From: Amycolatopsis albispora
Lineage (GTDB): Bacteria > Actinomycetota > Actinomycetes > Mycobacteriales > Pseudonocardiaceae
Length of the DNA stretch: 64,000 bases
Assembly: GCF_003312875.1 (NCBI RefSeq)
Contig: NZ_CP015163.1
Span: forward strand, 4,526,001 to 4,590,000
Reading direction: 5' to 3'
Shown here: in pieces, positions 8,944 to 17,233 of the stretch
How the letters are laid out: every line of letters starts with the position of its first letter
Position numbering within the stretch: position 1 is the stretch's first letter
The notes under the pieces: model-generated
The model's input: only the letters and a program-made list of their open reading frames with translations
Databases searched by the model: none
What the model was told of the DNA's origin: nothing
Translations under genes and position numbers: made by a program

Positions 8944-10947
8944 CTATTGCCCGGTTCCCCGCCACCGCGACAAAGCCGCCGCCAGCGCCCGCTCCCCTTC
9001 TTCGGCCATCGCACGGACCGCCGCGTACTCACGAAGGAGGTCGTGGAACTGGAACACCGACGGCACCGGTTCCCGCACCAAATTCGCCGTTACCAGCCGG
9101 GTCAGCACCCGCCCGCCACCGGCGTCCCCGAGCAGGGCGACCGCGGCTTCCGCGGGGAAATCGGTTCCCGGCAGCAGGCTCAGCAGGCGAAACAATCGCC
9201 GAGCCCGCGGATCGAGCCGGGCGTAGCTCAGTTCGGCCGCCGCGCGCACCGCCTGCCGCCCGGTCGGCGAGCCCCGCAGCCCGCTGTGCGCGCGGACCGC
9301 GGCGTTGTACGCGGCCACTCCGGAGCCGGGTGCGGCGGCCAGATTCGCGGCCGCGATCCGGAGCGCGAGCGGCAGGCGGGCACACAGCGTCACCAATTCG
9401 CCCACTGCCGCTGGTGCACAAGTCACCCGTTCGCCACCAAGAATTCCGCCCAGTAGAAGCCGCGCGTCGGCCTCATCGAGCCCTTCGAGCGTCATTCGCC
9501 GGGCTCCGTCGATCGCGGCGACCGGTTCGCGGCTGGTGATCAACGTCACACAGGCCGGGTTGCCGGGGAGCAGCGCGCGCACATCGACGTCCCGAGCGGT
9601 GTCCAACCCGTCGAGCAGGACGAGCACGGCACGGGTGGCGAGCCGCGCCCGGTACCGGCTCGCCGCCTCCTCGATCCCGCCGGGCACGCCGTCCGGTGGC
9701 ACGCCGAGCGCACGCAGGAACCGGCCGAGCACCTCCAGCGGACGTGCCTCGCGGAGGTTCGCGTAGAGCTGCCCGTCGGGAAACCGCGCGCGGACGCGAT
9801 GGGCCCAGCGCACCGCCAGCGCGGTTTTGCCCACTCCCGCCTCGCCCTCCAGCACGGTGACCGGCGCCAGGTGGTCGAGTTGCGCGAGTTCGCCGGTGCG
9901 GCCGACAAAACCGACCGCGTCCTGCACGTCGGCGGGCAGTTGCGCGGGCACCGGCTCGCTCACCGCGAGTTCCCCGCGCACCACGCGCAGGTGGGCCGCC
10001 CGCAGCTCGGCGCCGGGCTCGACACCGAGTTCGTCGGCCAGCCGCCGCCGGACCCCGGCGAACAGGGCGAGCGCCGCGCCCTGCTGCCCGGACGCCGCCA
10101 TCGCCAGCATCAGCCGCGCCGACAGCCCTTCGTGCCACGGCTCCTCCTCGGCCAGCGGCTGGAGGTGGTCGACCACGGCGGCGGCCTCCCCGGCGGCGAG
10201 CGCGGTGTCGGCGTAGTCGAGCGCGGTCACCAGCCGCCGCCGCGCCACCGCCACCGCGGCCGGGTGCTCCCGCAGGTTCGCCGGCAACCCGGCCAGCACC
10301 GGGCCCCGCCACTCCCGCAGCGCCCGCGCGAACAACTCCAGCGCTCGCAGGGGTTCCGCGTGCCGCAGGGCCCGCGCCCGCCGCGCCAACCCGTCGAACC
10401 GGTTCAGGTCGAGGTCCGCCACCTCGAGCCGGTAACCGCCGTAACCGGACTGCAGCGCCGGGGCGAACGGACCGCCGTCGGGTTCCAGCACCTTCCGCAG
10501 CCCGGACACATAGGTGTGCACCAGGTTCAGGCAGCTCGACGGCGGCCGGTCGCCCCACAGCGCGTCGATGATCTCCGCCCGGTCGACCACCTCACCGGCC
10601 CGCAGCGCCAGCAGGGCGAACAGGCACCGCTGCTTGGCGGGCCCCAGCTCCAGCGGGGTGCCGTCCCTGGCCACGGTGAGCGGGCCGAGCACACCGGCCG
10701 ACAGCTGGTCGGGCGGCAGCCGGAACTGGCCACCGGCCCAGGCCGCGGCCACCGCGCCGGGCAGGTCCAGCGCGTCGGCCAGCCGCCGCAGCGAATCCCG
10801 GCGCGGCCGTTCCACCCGGTTCTGCTCCAGGTACCGGATCGCGCGCAGGCTGATGCCCGACCGCTCCGCCAGATCACGCTGGGTCAGCTTCGCCCGGCTG
10901 CGGTGCGCGCGCAGCACCGCACCGAACCCACCCTCAACCCGCTCCAC
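8944..10947 (-). CDS. XRE-SARP-NB-ARC transcriptional regulator
   Basis: A 667-residue multidomain activator. It has an N-terminal XRE-type HTH (residues about 8-62, TQRDLAERSGISLRAIRYLE), then an OmpR-like winged helix and BTAD region of the SARP family (about 85-315). An NB-ARC/AP-ATPase follows, with Walker A GEAGVGKT near 360 and LVLLDGLD as Walker B. It ends soon after the ATPase and helical arms, without the long TPR tail of full AfsR. SARP proteins usually activate secondary-metabolite clusters, but no biosynthetic cluster is visible nearby. Start is a GTG behind GGGGGAG. An unassigned 158-bp convergent gap separates its end from the diguanylate cyclase. Confidence 0.88.
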   Translation of the reverse strand: MERVEGGFGAVLRAHRSRAKLTQRDLAERSGISLRAIRYLEQNRVERPRRDSLRRLADALDLPGAVAAAWAGGQFRLPPDQLSAGVLGPLTVARDGTPLELGPAKQRCLFALLALRAGEVVDRAEIIDALWGDRPPSSCLNLVHTYVSGLRKVLEPDGGPFAPALQSGYGGYRLEVADLDLNRFDGLARRARALRHAEPLRALELFARALREWRGPVLAGLPANLREHPAAVAVARRRLVTALDYADTALAAGEAAAVVDHLQPLAEEEPWHEGLSARLMLAMAASGQQGAALALFAGVRRRLADELGVEPGAELRAAHLRVVRGELAVSEPVPAQLPADVQDAVGFVGRTGELAQLDHLAPVTVLEGEAGVGKTALAVRWAHRVRARFPDGQLYANLREARPLEVLGRFLRALGVPPDGVPGGIEEAASRYRARLATRAVLVLLDGLDTARDVDVRALLPGNPACVTLITSREPVAAIDGARRMTLEGLDEADARLLLGGILGGERVTCAPAAVGELVTLCARLPLALRIAAANLAAAPGSGVAAYNAAVRAHSGLRGSPTGRQAVRAAAELSYARLDPRARRLFRLLSLLPGTDFPAEAAVALLGDAGGGRVLTRLVTANLVREPVPSVFQFHDLLREYAAVRAMAEEGERALAAALSRWRGTGQ

Positions 10948-11049
10948 GGTGGCTCCCCCGCCCCGTTCGCCGACTACGGCGCCATCTTGGCGCAGCCGGT
11001 CCCCGCGACCACCGGCATCGCGGTCCAGACCACCCGAACGGACGCGCCG

Positions 11050-11754
11050 CTACAAACCTGCGCTTTCCTCGAGTTTGGCTTCAGGCAAGGGAAAATCCGC
11101 GGCCGGGCCGACCAGCGCGGCGGCCTGCGCCCGGGTCCGGCAGTCGAGCTTCCGCAGGATCCCGGAAACGTGGTACTTGACCGTGCGCAGGGTCAGCGCG
11201 GTCTCCCGCGCGATTTCCGCGTTCGACATGCCCTTCGCCAGGTACCGCACCACCTCCCGCTCGCGCCGGGTCAGCCGCGGGAAGACCTCCGCCAGCTCCC
11301 GGCCGGGCGCGGTGAGCTGGTCCAGCACCCGCCGGGTCAGCGGCGCGCCGAGATAGGCACCGGTGCCCGCCACCGCGCACACCGCGTCGCCGATCTCCCG
11401 CGTCGGGCTGGACCGCGGTACCGCCCCGCGCGCGCCCGCGCGGATGGCCGCCACCACCAGGTCGTCCTGCCCGTCCCCGGCGAGCAGCAGCGGACGCGGG
11501 CGGTGCTCGGCGGCCGGGTCGGTGAGCAGCCTGCTCACCTCGGCCACCGCCAGCTCGTCGATGGTGAGATCGAGCACCACCACGTCGGCGCGCCAGCCGC
11601 GGGCGCGGTGGACCAGGTGACGCACGTCGTCGGCGGGGGCGGCGAGCACCAGCCCCGGCCGGGCGGAAAGTTCGACCACGATGTCGGCACGCAGATCACC
11701 GTCGCGGACGCAGAGCAGCACCCGCGTCACCGCGGGCGGTACTGGGTAGTTCAC
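11050..11754 (-). CDS. LuxR-type regulator with atypical receiver domain
   Basis: A 234-residue NarL/FixJ-like protein. The N-terminal receiver-like domain has a possible phospho-acceptor in VVVLDLT. The usual acidic pair is reduced to RDGD, and the conserved lysine after the fourth strand is replaced (GAVPRSSP), so conventional phosphorylation is doubtful. The C-terminal HTH_LuxR (about residues 160-215) reads LTRREREVVRYLAKGMSNAEI, then TVKYHVSGILRKL. GTG start follows GAGGGGGA. It is the next minus-strand gene upstream of the SARP regulator (102 bp apart) and is divergent from the phospholipase gene. The two regulators may act together; no partner kinase is adjacent. Confidence 0.87.
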   Translation of the reverse strand: MNYPVPPAVTRVLLCVRDGDLRADIVVELSARPGLVLAAPADDVRHLVHRARGWRADVVVLDLTIDELAVAEVSRLLTDPAAEHRPRPLLLAGDGQDDLVVAAIRAGARGAVPRSSPTREIGDAVCAVAGTGAYLGAPLTRRVLDQLTAPGRELAEVFPRLTRREREVVRYLAKGMSNAEIARETALTLRTVKYHVSGILRKLDCRTRAQAAALVGPAADFPLPEAKLEESAGL

Positions 11755-12029
11755 GGACAGTCCCCCTCGATTCGGAGATCCGAGGCTAGCCGGGCCGGGG
11801 TCGAGTACGGCTGGAGCCGCCGATCACCCACCGCACCCCAGTCCAACGCCCTGACCTGCGAAAATGGTCGCGCGAACGGGTACAAATCGGACAGTCGCTG
11901 CCCGAAGGGGCAATTCGGGGTGCCCTTGTGGTTGCGGCGGAACCGCCCGGCGGACCGGTAGCCTGCGCGGAAGACGTCCGGGGGTTATCCGGATGTGCCC
12001 ACCGAGATCGGACTGAGACCCTGGAGTCC
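11755..12029. promoter_or_regulatory. Divergent promoter region with small hairpin
   Basis: This is the shared upstream region of the LuxR-type gene and the phospholipase fusion gene. TGCCC-GAAG-GGGCA (11899-11912) is a perfect 5-bp stem with a tetraloop. No -10/-35 set can be assigned firmly. Confidence 0.35.
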
Positions 12030-14210
12030 ATGACCGCAGCCGCCGACATCCGGCCGGACGCGCCTCGGCGCGTCCGGCTTTCTCTGTCGACCTCGGCCTG
12101 GCTCCTGCTCGTGACGCTGATCGTCGTCGGGTTCGGCTTCGTCGCCTCGAGGTCCGCCCCCGTCCCCGACCAGGGCCCGCCGCAGGGCGGTGTCGCCGAC
12201 GCGCAGCGCGCGGTGGAGGCACTGGTCAACCCCGGCCAGGAGGCCACCGCGCTCGGCCTGCTCCCGGCCGACCTGAACGAGGTGCTCGGGGTGACCGCCG
12301 CGGCCGAACCGGCCCGCGACGGCACGATGCGCGCGGTCCACGTCGGCGGCGGCTGCTCGGCGCCGTGGGGTGAGGACAGCACCCGCTGGGACTTCGGCGT
12401 CGCCTGCAAGTCCCACGACCTCGGCTACGACCTGCTGCGTTACGCCGACAACCAGGGCCACCCGCTGGACCCGAAGTGGCGTGAGGCGCTCGACGCCCGG
12501 CTGTCGGCCGACATGCAGGCCACCTGCGACCTGAACCCGATGGACTCGGCACGCACCTGCCAGGCGGTCGCCTCGCTGTACACCGCCGGGCTGGTGGTCA
12601 ACTCGTGGCACCAGCGCTGGGGCCCGCCGACCGGCGAGCCGATCGGCCCGATGCTCGCCGGGGTGGCGGTGATCGGCTGCCTGCTGGTGTTCCGGCTGCG
12701 TGGCTGGCTGCGGGCCCGGCGTGCCGAACCGCGGGCCACCGGCGCCACCGCCGCGCCCGCCGCGATCCCGCCGGTGCTGCCGTGCGGTCGCTGGATGGTG
12801 CTCGCGGTGGCGGCGATCGCCGGGCTGGTGCTCGGTGAGTCGGCGGTCGCGCTGGGGCACTGGGCGGGAGTGCCCGACGGCTGGCTGTGGCCGCTGACCT
12901 GGCTGACGCAGCTGGCTCCGGTGTTCTTCTTCGCCGGTGGGCACGCCAACGCGGCGGGCTGGCGGGCGTGCGTGGACAACGGCGGCGGGTACCGCCAGTA
13001 CCTCGCGCACCGGGCCAGCTGGCTGCTGCGGCCCGCGTTGATCTTCGTGCTGGTCGCCTTCGCCGTGCCGACCGCGCTCGAACTGCTGCACATCCCGGCG
13101 GGCACCACCGCGGTGGTCACCCGGATCGCGCTGCACCCGCTGTGGTTGCTCGGCTTCTACCTGCTCACCGTGGTGCTCACCCCGGCGATGTCGGCCCTGC
13201 AGCGGCGCCTGCGCTCGGGCTGGCCGGTGGTCACCGCGCTGGCCGCGCTGGTGGTCACCGCCGAGCTGATCGGCTCGCCGATCGCCCGGTACGCGGGCGG
13301 GTTCGCGCTGGCGCTGCTCGCCCAGCAGGTCGCCTTCGTGCACACCGGTGCCGGTTCGCCGAAGCGGCTGCCGCTGGTCGCCGGTGCCGCGGGCGGGCTC
13401 GGCGCACTGGTGCTGGCCACCACGGCGGGCGGGGTGCCGCCGATGCTGCTCAACGTCTCGGCCGCACCGCCCGCGCTGGCCGCGCCGACGCTGCCCGTGC
13501 TGCTGCTCGGGGTTGCCCAGCTGTGCCTGCTCGGGCTGTTCGCCAAGCCGCTGGCCAGGCTCGCCGCCCGCGAGGACGTCGCCAGGGCCGCCGCGCAGGC
13601 GCTGCGCGCGCCGATGAGCCTGTACCTCAGCTTCCTCGCCACCATGCTGCTGCTGGTCACCGTGGTCTACCTGCCGGTGAACGTGATCGACGCCTGGGCG
13701 TGGCTGACCCACCCGCGCACGATCGCCGCGCTCGGCCTGCTCGCCGGGCCCGCGGTGCTGGTCTTCTGGTGGTTCGAACGCCGGGCGCACAGCCACTCGC
13801 CGCACCCGCCCGCCCCGCCGGTGGCCGACGGCGGCTTCGGCAGGCTGCTCGGGCGGTCCGCCGTGGTGCTCGGCCTCGGCTTCGCGGTGATGGGGCTGTT
13901 CGGCTTCGCGCTGACCCAGTTCGGCACGCAGTTCGGGCTGGTGCCCGACCCGATCCAGCACCTGGTGCACCTGCTGCTCGGTGTGTTCCTGCTGCACACG
14001 CAGCGCATCGGCACCAGCGACACCCCGCTGACCTGGGTGCTCACCGCGATCGCCTGCGTGCCGCCGCTGCTGTCCGCGACGGCCGGGCCGGTGATCGACC
14101 GGCTGGGTGTCGCGCTGCACGGGGTGGTCGCCGTGCTGGCCGTTCTTGCCGTCATCGGCACGCTGCTGACCAGGCTGTTCGCCACCCCGGAGGTGGCACG
14201 AGCCACGTAG
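12030..14210 (+). CDS. Phospholipase A2 fused to acyltransferase-like membrane domain
   Basis: This 726-residue protein has an unusual architecture. A signal-anchor helix (about residues 20-40) precedes an extracellular domain with GGGCSAPWG and ACKSHDLGYDLL (catalytic His129-Asp130). It also has LDARLSADMQATC and paired cysteines, all matching the prokaryotic secreted phospholipase A2 family. From about residue 205 it continues as some 12 membrane helices. VALGHW and LAPVFFFAGGHANAAGW followed by an Arg-rich segment and LLRP resemble the acyltransferase-3 family (conserved His in the first helix). PLA2 releases an sn-2 fatty acid; the membrane part might transfer an acyl group, which is inference. 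ATG follows a weak GGAG; no alternative start retains the anchor. Confidence 0.82.
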   Translation: MTAAADIRPDAPRRVRLSLSTSAWLLLVTLIVVGFGFVASRSAPVPDQGPPQGGVADAQRAVEALVNPGQEATALGLLPADLNEVLGVTAAAEPARDGTMRAVHVGGGCSAPWGEDSTRWDFGVACKSHDLGYDLLRYADNQGHPLDPKWREALDARLSADMQATCDLNPMDSARTCQAVASLYTAGLVVNSWHQRWGPPTGEPIGPMLAGVAVIGCLLVFRLRGWLRARRAEPRATGATAAPAAIPPVLPCGRWMVLAVAAIAGLVLGESAVALGHWAGVPDGWLWPLTWLTQLAPVFFFAGGHANAAGWRACVDNGGGYRQYLAHRASWLLRPALIFVLVAFAVPTALELLHIPAGTTAVVTRIALHPLWLLGFYLLTVVLTPAMSALQRRLRSGWPVVTALAALVVTAELIGSPIARYAGGFALALLAQQVAFVHTGAGSPKRLPLVAGAAGGLGALVLATTAGGVPPMLLNVSAAPPALAAPTLPVLLLGVAQLCLLGLFAKPLARLAAREDVARAAAQALRAPMSLYLSFLATMLLLVTVVYLPVNVIDAWAWLTHPRTIAALGLLAGPAVLVFWWFERRAHSHSPHPPAPPVADGGFGRLLGRSAVVLGLGFAVMGLFGFALTQFGTQFGLVPDPIQHLVHLLLGVFLLHTQRIGTSDTPLTWVLTAIACVPPLLSATAGPVIDRLGVALHGVVAVLAVLAVIGTLLTRLFATPEVARAT
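12053..12078 (+). promoter_or_regulatory. Strong hairpin at the start of the phospholipase CDS
   Basis: GCCGGACGCG (12053-12062) pairs perfectly with CGCGTCCGGC (12069-12078) around CCTCGG and is followed by TTTCTCT. It covers codons 8-17 of the PLA2 fusion gene. It looks like an attenuator or translation-slowing stem, but it may be incidental. Confidence 0.4.
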
Positions 14211-14260
14211 TGGGGGAGTTGCGGCATGATTTCGCGGCACGATGTGCCACGCTGAGATCT

Positions 14261-14282
14261 CCGGCGCACAACCGTGCGCCGG
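14261..14282 (+). terminator. Hairpin terminator after the phospholipase gene
   Basis: CCGGCGCAC, loop AACC, GTGCGCCGG: nine perfect base pairs, 50 bp after the stop codon and 54 bp before the LCP start. No U-tract, as is common for actinomycete terminators. Confidence 0.6.
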
Positions 14283-14335
14283 TGCCGTACGTCTTGATGA
14301 GTGAGTAAGGCAAGCGAACCAAGGAGCTGTCCGCG

Positions 14336-16006
14336 TTGGAGTACCCGCCACGAGATGACCGAGGGGCACGGCGCCCCGCGCGGCCATGGCAGGACGACTC
14401 CCCGGCACGCCCCAGATCCGCTTCCGCTCCCCGCGACCTGCCGCCCCGGCGCCCGCCCGCCGGTGGGTCGCGCCCGCCCGTCCGGCGTCCCGAGGCCCGT
14501 CGCCCGGCTCCGCCGCCGCCCCCGCCCAGGCGGTCGCGGCGCGGGGTGAAGATCGCGCTGGCGCTGGTGTCGCTGCTGGTGATGAGCCTGACCGGGTACG
14601 CGTGGGCGGCGATGCAGGGCCTGGTCAGCGGCCTGACCACGACCGACGTGATCGGTGCCGACGCCGGTGGCGACAAGCCGGCCGACGGCGCGCGCGACAT
14701 CCTGCTGGTCGGCATGGACAGCCGGACCGACGCGCAGGGCAACCCGCTGCCGAAGGAGGTGCTGGCGCAGCTGCGCGCCGGGGCCGCCGACGGCGAGCTG
14801 AACACCGACACGCTGATCTTCGTGCACATCCCGAACGACGGCAGCAAGGCGGTGGCGATCTCGCTGCCGCGTGACTCCTACGTGGACATTCCCGGCGGCT
14901 ACGGCAAGCACAAGATCAACTCGGCGTACGCCCGCGCGAAGACGGACTCGCGCCGCAAGCTGGAGTCCGAGGGCGTCACCGACCCGCAGCAGCTGGAGCT
15001 CCGCAGCAACCAGGAGGGCGCGAAGACCCTGGTCGCCACGGTGGAGAAGCTGACCGGCTCGAAGATCGACAACTACGCATCGATCAACCTGCTCGGCTTC
15101 CACGACGTGACCACCGCCATCGGCGGCGTGGACGTCTGCCTGAACGAGGCGGTCAAGGACGAGTTCTCCGGCGCCAACTTCCAGAAGGGCCCGCAGTCGA
15201 TCTCCGGCGCGGACGCGCTGGCCTTCGTCCGGCAGCGGCACGGCCTGCCGCGCGGTGACCTCGACCGGGTGGTGCGCCAGCAGGTGTTCATGGCCGGGCT
15301 GGCCCGCAAGGTGCTCTCGGCCGGCACGCTCGCCGACCCGGTGAAGCTGAACGACCTGGCGGGCGCGCTGCAGAAGTCGGTGGTGCTGAACCAGGGCTGG
15401 GACATCGTCGGCTTCGCCCAGCAGATGAAGGGGCTGACCGGCGGGCAGCTGGAGTTCCGCACCATCCCGGTGGTCAACATGGACTACTCCACGCCGGACG
15501 ACGGCAAGGCCATCCAGGTCGATCCCGGCGAGGTGAAGAAGTTCGTCCAGGGCCTGGCCGGGCCGGCGCCCGCGCCGGAGGCACCGGCCGGGCCGGACAA
15601 CGCGAAGACCACGGTCGACGTGCGCAACGCCTCCGGGGTGACCGGGCTGGCCGCGAAGGTGTCCGAGGCGCTCACCGGGCAGGGTTTCACCGCGGGTGAG
15701 ACGTCCAACGCCGCACCCCGCAAGACCAGCGTGGTCCGCTACGGCACCGGCGGTCAGGCGGCGGGCCAGGCGGTGGCGGGTGCGCTGGGTGGTCAGCTCA
15801 GCGCCGAGGAGGACCCGACGGTGGCGGCCGGTCACGTGACCGTCTACGTCGGGAGCGACTACTCGGGTGCCGGGGCCAGCTCGCAGGCGGTCGGCTCGAC
15901 CCCTGCCCGTCAGTTCACCGCACCCCAGCCGCAACAGTCGGCTCCGCAACCGGACGGCTCCGCAGAGCAGCCGATTACCGCCGATGGCGTCACCTGCGTC
16001 AACTGA
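14336..16006 (+). CDS. LytR-CpsA-Psr (LCP) family cell-wall protein
   Basis: A 556-residue type-II membrane protein. A Pro/Arg-rich cytoplasmic tail (1-68) is followed by one TM helix (KIALALVSLLVMSLTGYAWA) and the LCP domain (about 115-275). The LCP domain shows DILLVGMDSRTD, NTDTLIFVHIP, SLPRDSYVDIP and ALAFVRQRHGLPRGDLDRVVRQQ, which contain the conserved Arg and Asp residues. A LytR_C domain lies near residues 425-510. LCP enzymes attach wall polymers such as arabinogalactan or teichoic acid to peptidoglycan outside the membrane. TTG start follows AAGGAG; the family-like tail supports it. A terminator hairpin separates it from the phospholipase gene. Confidence 0.92.
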   Translation: MEYPPRDDRGARRPARPWQDDSPARPRSASAPRDLPPRRPPAGGSRPPVRRPEARRPAPPPPPPRRSRRGVKIALALVSLLVMSLTGYAWAAMQGLVSGLTTTDVIGADAGGDKPADGARDILLVGMDSRTDAQGNPLPKEVLAQLRAGAADGELNTDTLIFVHIPNDGSKAVAISLPRDSYVDIPGGYGKHKINSAYARAKTDSRRKLESEGVTDPQQLELRSNQEGAKTLVATVEKLTGSKIDNYASINLLGFHDVTTAIGGVDVCLNEAVKDEFSGANFQKGPQSISGADALAFVRQRHGLPRGDLDRVVRQQVFMAGLARKVLSAGTLADPVKLNDLAGALQKSVVLNQGWDIVGFAQQMKGLTGGQLEFRTIPVVNMDYSTPDDGKAIQVDPGEVKKFVQGLAGPAPAPEAPAGPDNAKTTVDVRNASGVTGLAAKVSEALTGQGFTAGETSNAAPRKTSVVRYGTGGQAAGQAVAGALGGQLSAEEDPTVAAGHVTVYVGSDYSGAGASSQAVGSTPARQFTAPQPQQSAPQPDGSAEQPITADGVTCVN

Positions 16007-16196
16007 CGCTAGGCCATTTGGTCTACCCCATTGCGCCATTCAGGTGGGACAACGTATCGGCTAGAAAACACCCTCCCGAAATCACGTAAGAGAAGCGTTC
16101 CTGCCGACTTACATAACCGTGAACACAGCGCGCATTCCAACGGGGGCGTCGGCGCCGGAGTGCGGACAGACGCGCGGTCGAGGCAGGGGACGCGGA

Positions 16197-16670
16197 GTGA
16201 GGATCGACGGAGACATCTATCAGCGGGTCCTCGGTGAAGAGCTTCGCAAGCTCCGTCGACGGCGCGGCTGGACGCGCAAGGAGCTGAACCAGCACCTGCA
16301 GAGCGACATCTCGCTGCAGACGCTCGCCACTTATGAACTCGGTACCCGCCAGTGCTCGGTGGTGCGGCTGGTCGAGCTGTGCCTGACGATGGACGAACTG
16401 CCGCAGGACCTGCTGGCCAGAGTGCACCGGCGGGTGTTCACCGACGAGCCCGGCCGGGTGCGGCTGGACCTGCGGCAGGTGGTCGCCGACACGCAGCCCG
16501 AGCTGCTGCCGCTGCGCCGGTGGGCGGAGGGCAGGCTGAACCACGGCAACTCGGCGCGGGAAATCCAGCTCGACGAGGCGGCGATCAAGCAACTGGCCGC
16601 CCTGTGCGGCCTGGGCCCGGCGGACCTGGTGGGCCGCCTGCGCACCCTTTCCACCCCACCCGCCGGCTGA
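16197..16670 (+). CDS. XRE-family transcriptional regulator
   Basis: A 157-residue DNA-binding protein with an N-terminal HTH_3 domain (RVLGEELRKLRRRRGWTRKEL through LATYELGTRQCSVVRLVELC) and a helical C-terminus. The frame is open from 16119, but the GTG at 16197 follows AGGGGA with 8-bp spacing and yields VRIDGDIYQRV, the compact family-like N-terminus. The upstream 190 bp is relatively AT-rich and probably holds the promoter. Target genes are unknown. Its 3' end faces the monooxygenase gene across a palindrome-containing gap. Confidence 0.82.
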   Translation: MRIDGDIYQRVLGEELRKLRRRRGWTRKELNQHLQSDISLQTLATYELGTRQCSVVRLVELCLTMDELPQDLLARVHRRVFTDEPGRVRLDLRQVVADTQPELLPLRRWAEGRLNHGNSAREIQLDEAAIKQLAALCGLGPADLVGRLRTLSTPPAG

Positions 16671-16839
16671 CCCGACGCGCGGGCGCTGCCGCAGCCGATC
16701 CTGACCGCCTGCGGACGCCACCCCCGCCGACCACGACCCCCGGCTGGCGCCGCCACCCGCGGCGTCGCCCCAGCCGACGGCGACCACCGGGCAGCCGCCG
16801 CCGACCGCCCCCAACCCGCCCCGCGGGCCCCGACCCCTC

Positions 16840-16894
16840 GGACACGAATGTGGCTTTCGGGGCGGATTTCGCCCCCAAAGCCGCATTCGTGTCC
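16840..16894. repeat. Dispersed palindrome, copy 3
   Basis: Arms GGACACGAATGTGGCTTTCG and the complementary arm (with one change, GCCGCATTCG) flank loop GATTT (16865-16869). Confidence 0.8.
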
Positions 16895-17167
16895 AGCTCC
16901 GCCGCCAGCCACCCGCCGCCAAAGCTGCCGCTGCCCAGACACCGGCCCGCCCAAACTCCGCCCGCCCAGAGTCCGCCCGCCCAGAGTCCGCCCGCCCAGA
17001 CACCGCCCGTCCAGAGTCCGCCCGCCAAGACGTCCGCCAGCAAGACCGCCGCCGCCAAGACCGCCGCTCCCGAAGACGTGCGCGCCCCCAGCACCGCCCC
17101 CGTTGGGGGTCGCGCCACCGGCGTCCCGGGCCGTCCTCCCTCGGCCCGGGGCGCCACCCCCTCGGCG

Positions 17168-17222
17168 TGCAATGAAAGCCACGTTCATAGCGCCTGACGC
17201 TATGAAAGCCACATTCATTGCA
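17168..17222. repeat. Dispersed palindrome, copy 4 (inner segment flipped)
   Basis: The outer and inner ends of the arms pair (TGCAATGAA with TTCATTGCA; TTCATAGCG with CGCTATGAA), but both arms carry the middle AAAGCCAC in the same orientation. The central part therefore cannot pair. It ends 12 bp before the monooxygenase stop codon. Confidence 0.75.
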
Positions 17223-17233
17223 CGGACCCCGGC

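Larger units (their letters stand above)
16671..17233. repeat. Convergent gap: 15-bp tandem repeats and two palindromes
   Basis: There is no supported gene. About 16950-17035 is a tandem array of a 15-bp unit CGCCCAGAGTCCGCC with variants. Two dispersed palindromes lie at 16840-16894 and 17168-17222. Long open frames on both strands are low-complexity Pro/Arg or Gly translations. The gap separates the plus-strand XRE gene and minus-strand monooxygenase gene. Confidence 0.7.

Noticed and set aside
8944..10947. Secondary-metabolite gene cluster around the SARP regulators
   Set aside because: No polyketide, peptide, terpene or other biosynthetic core gene is present near either SARP gene.
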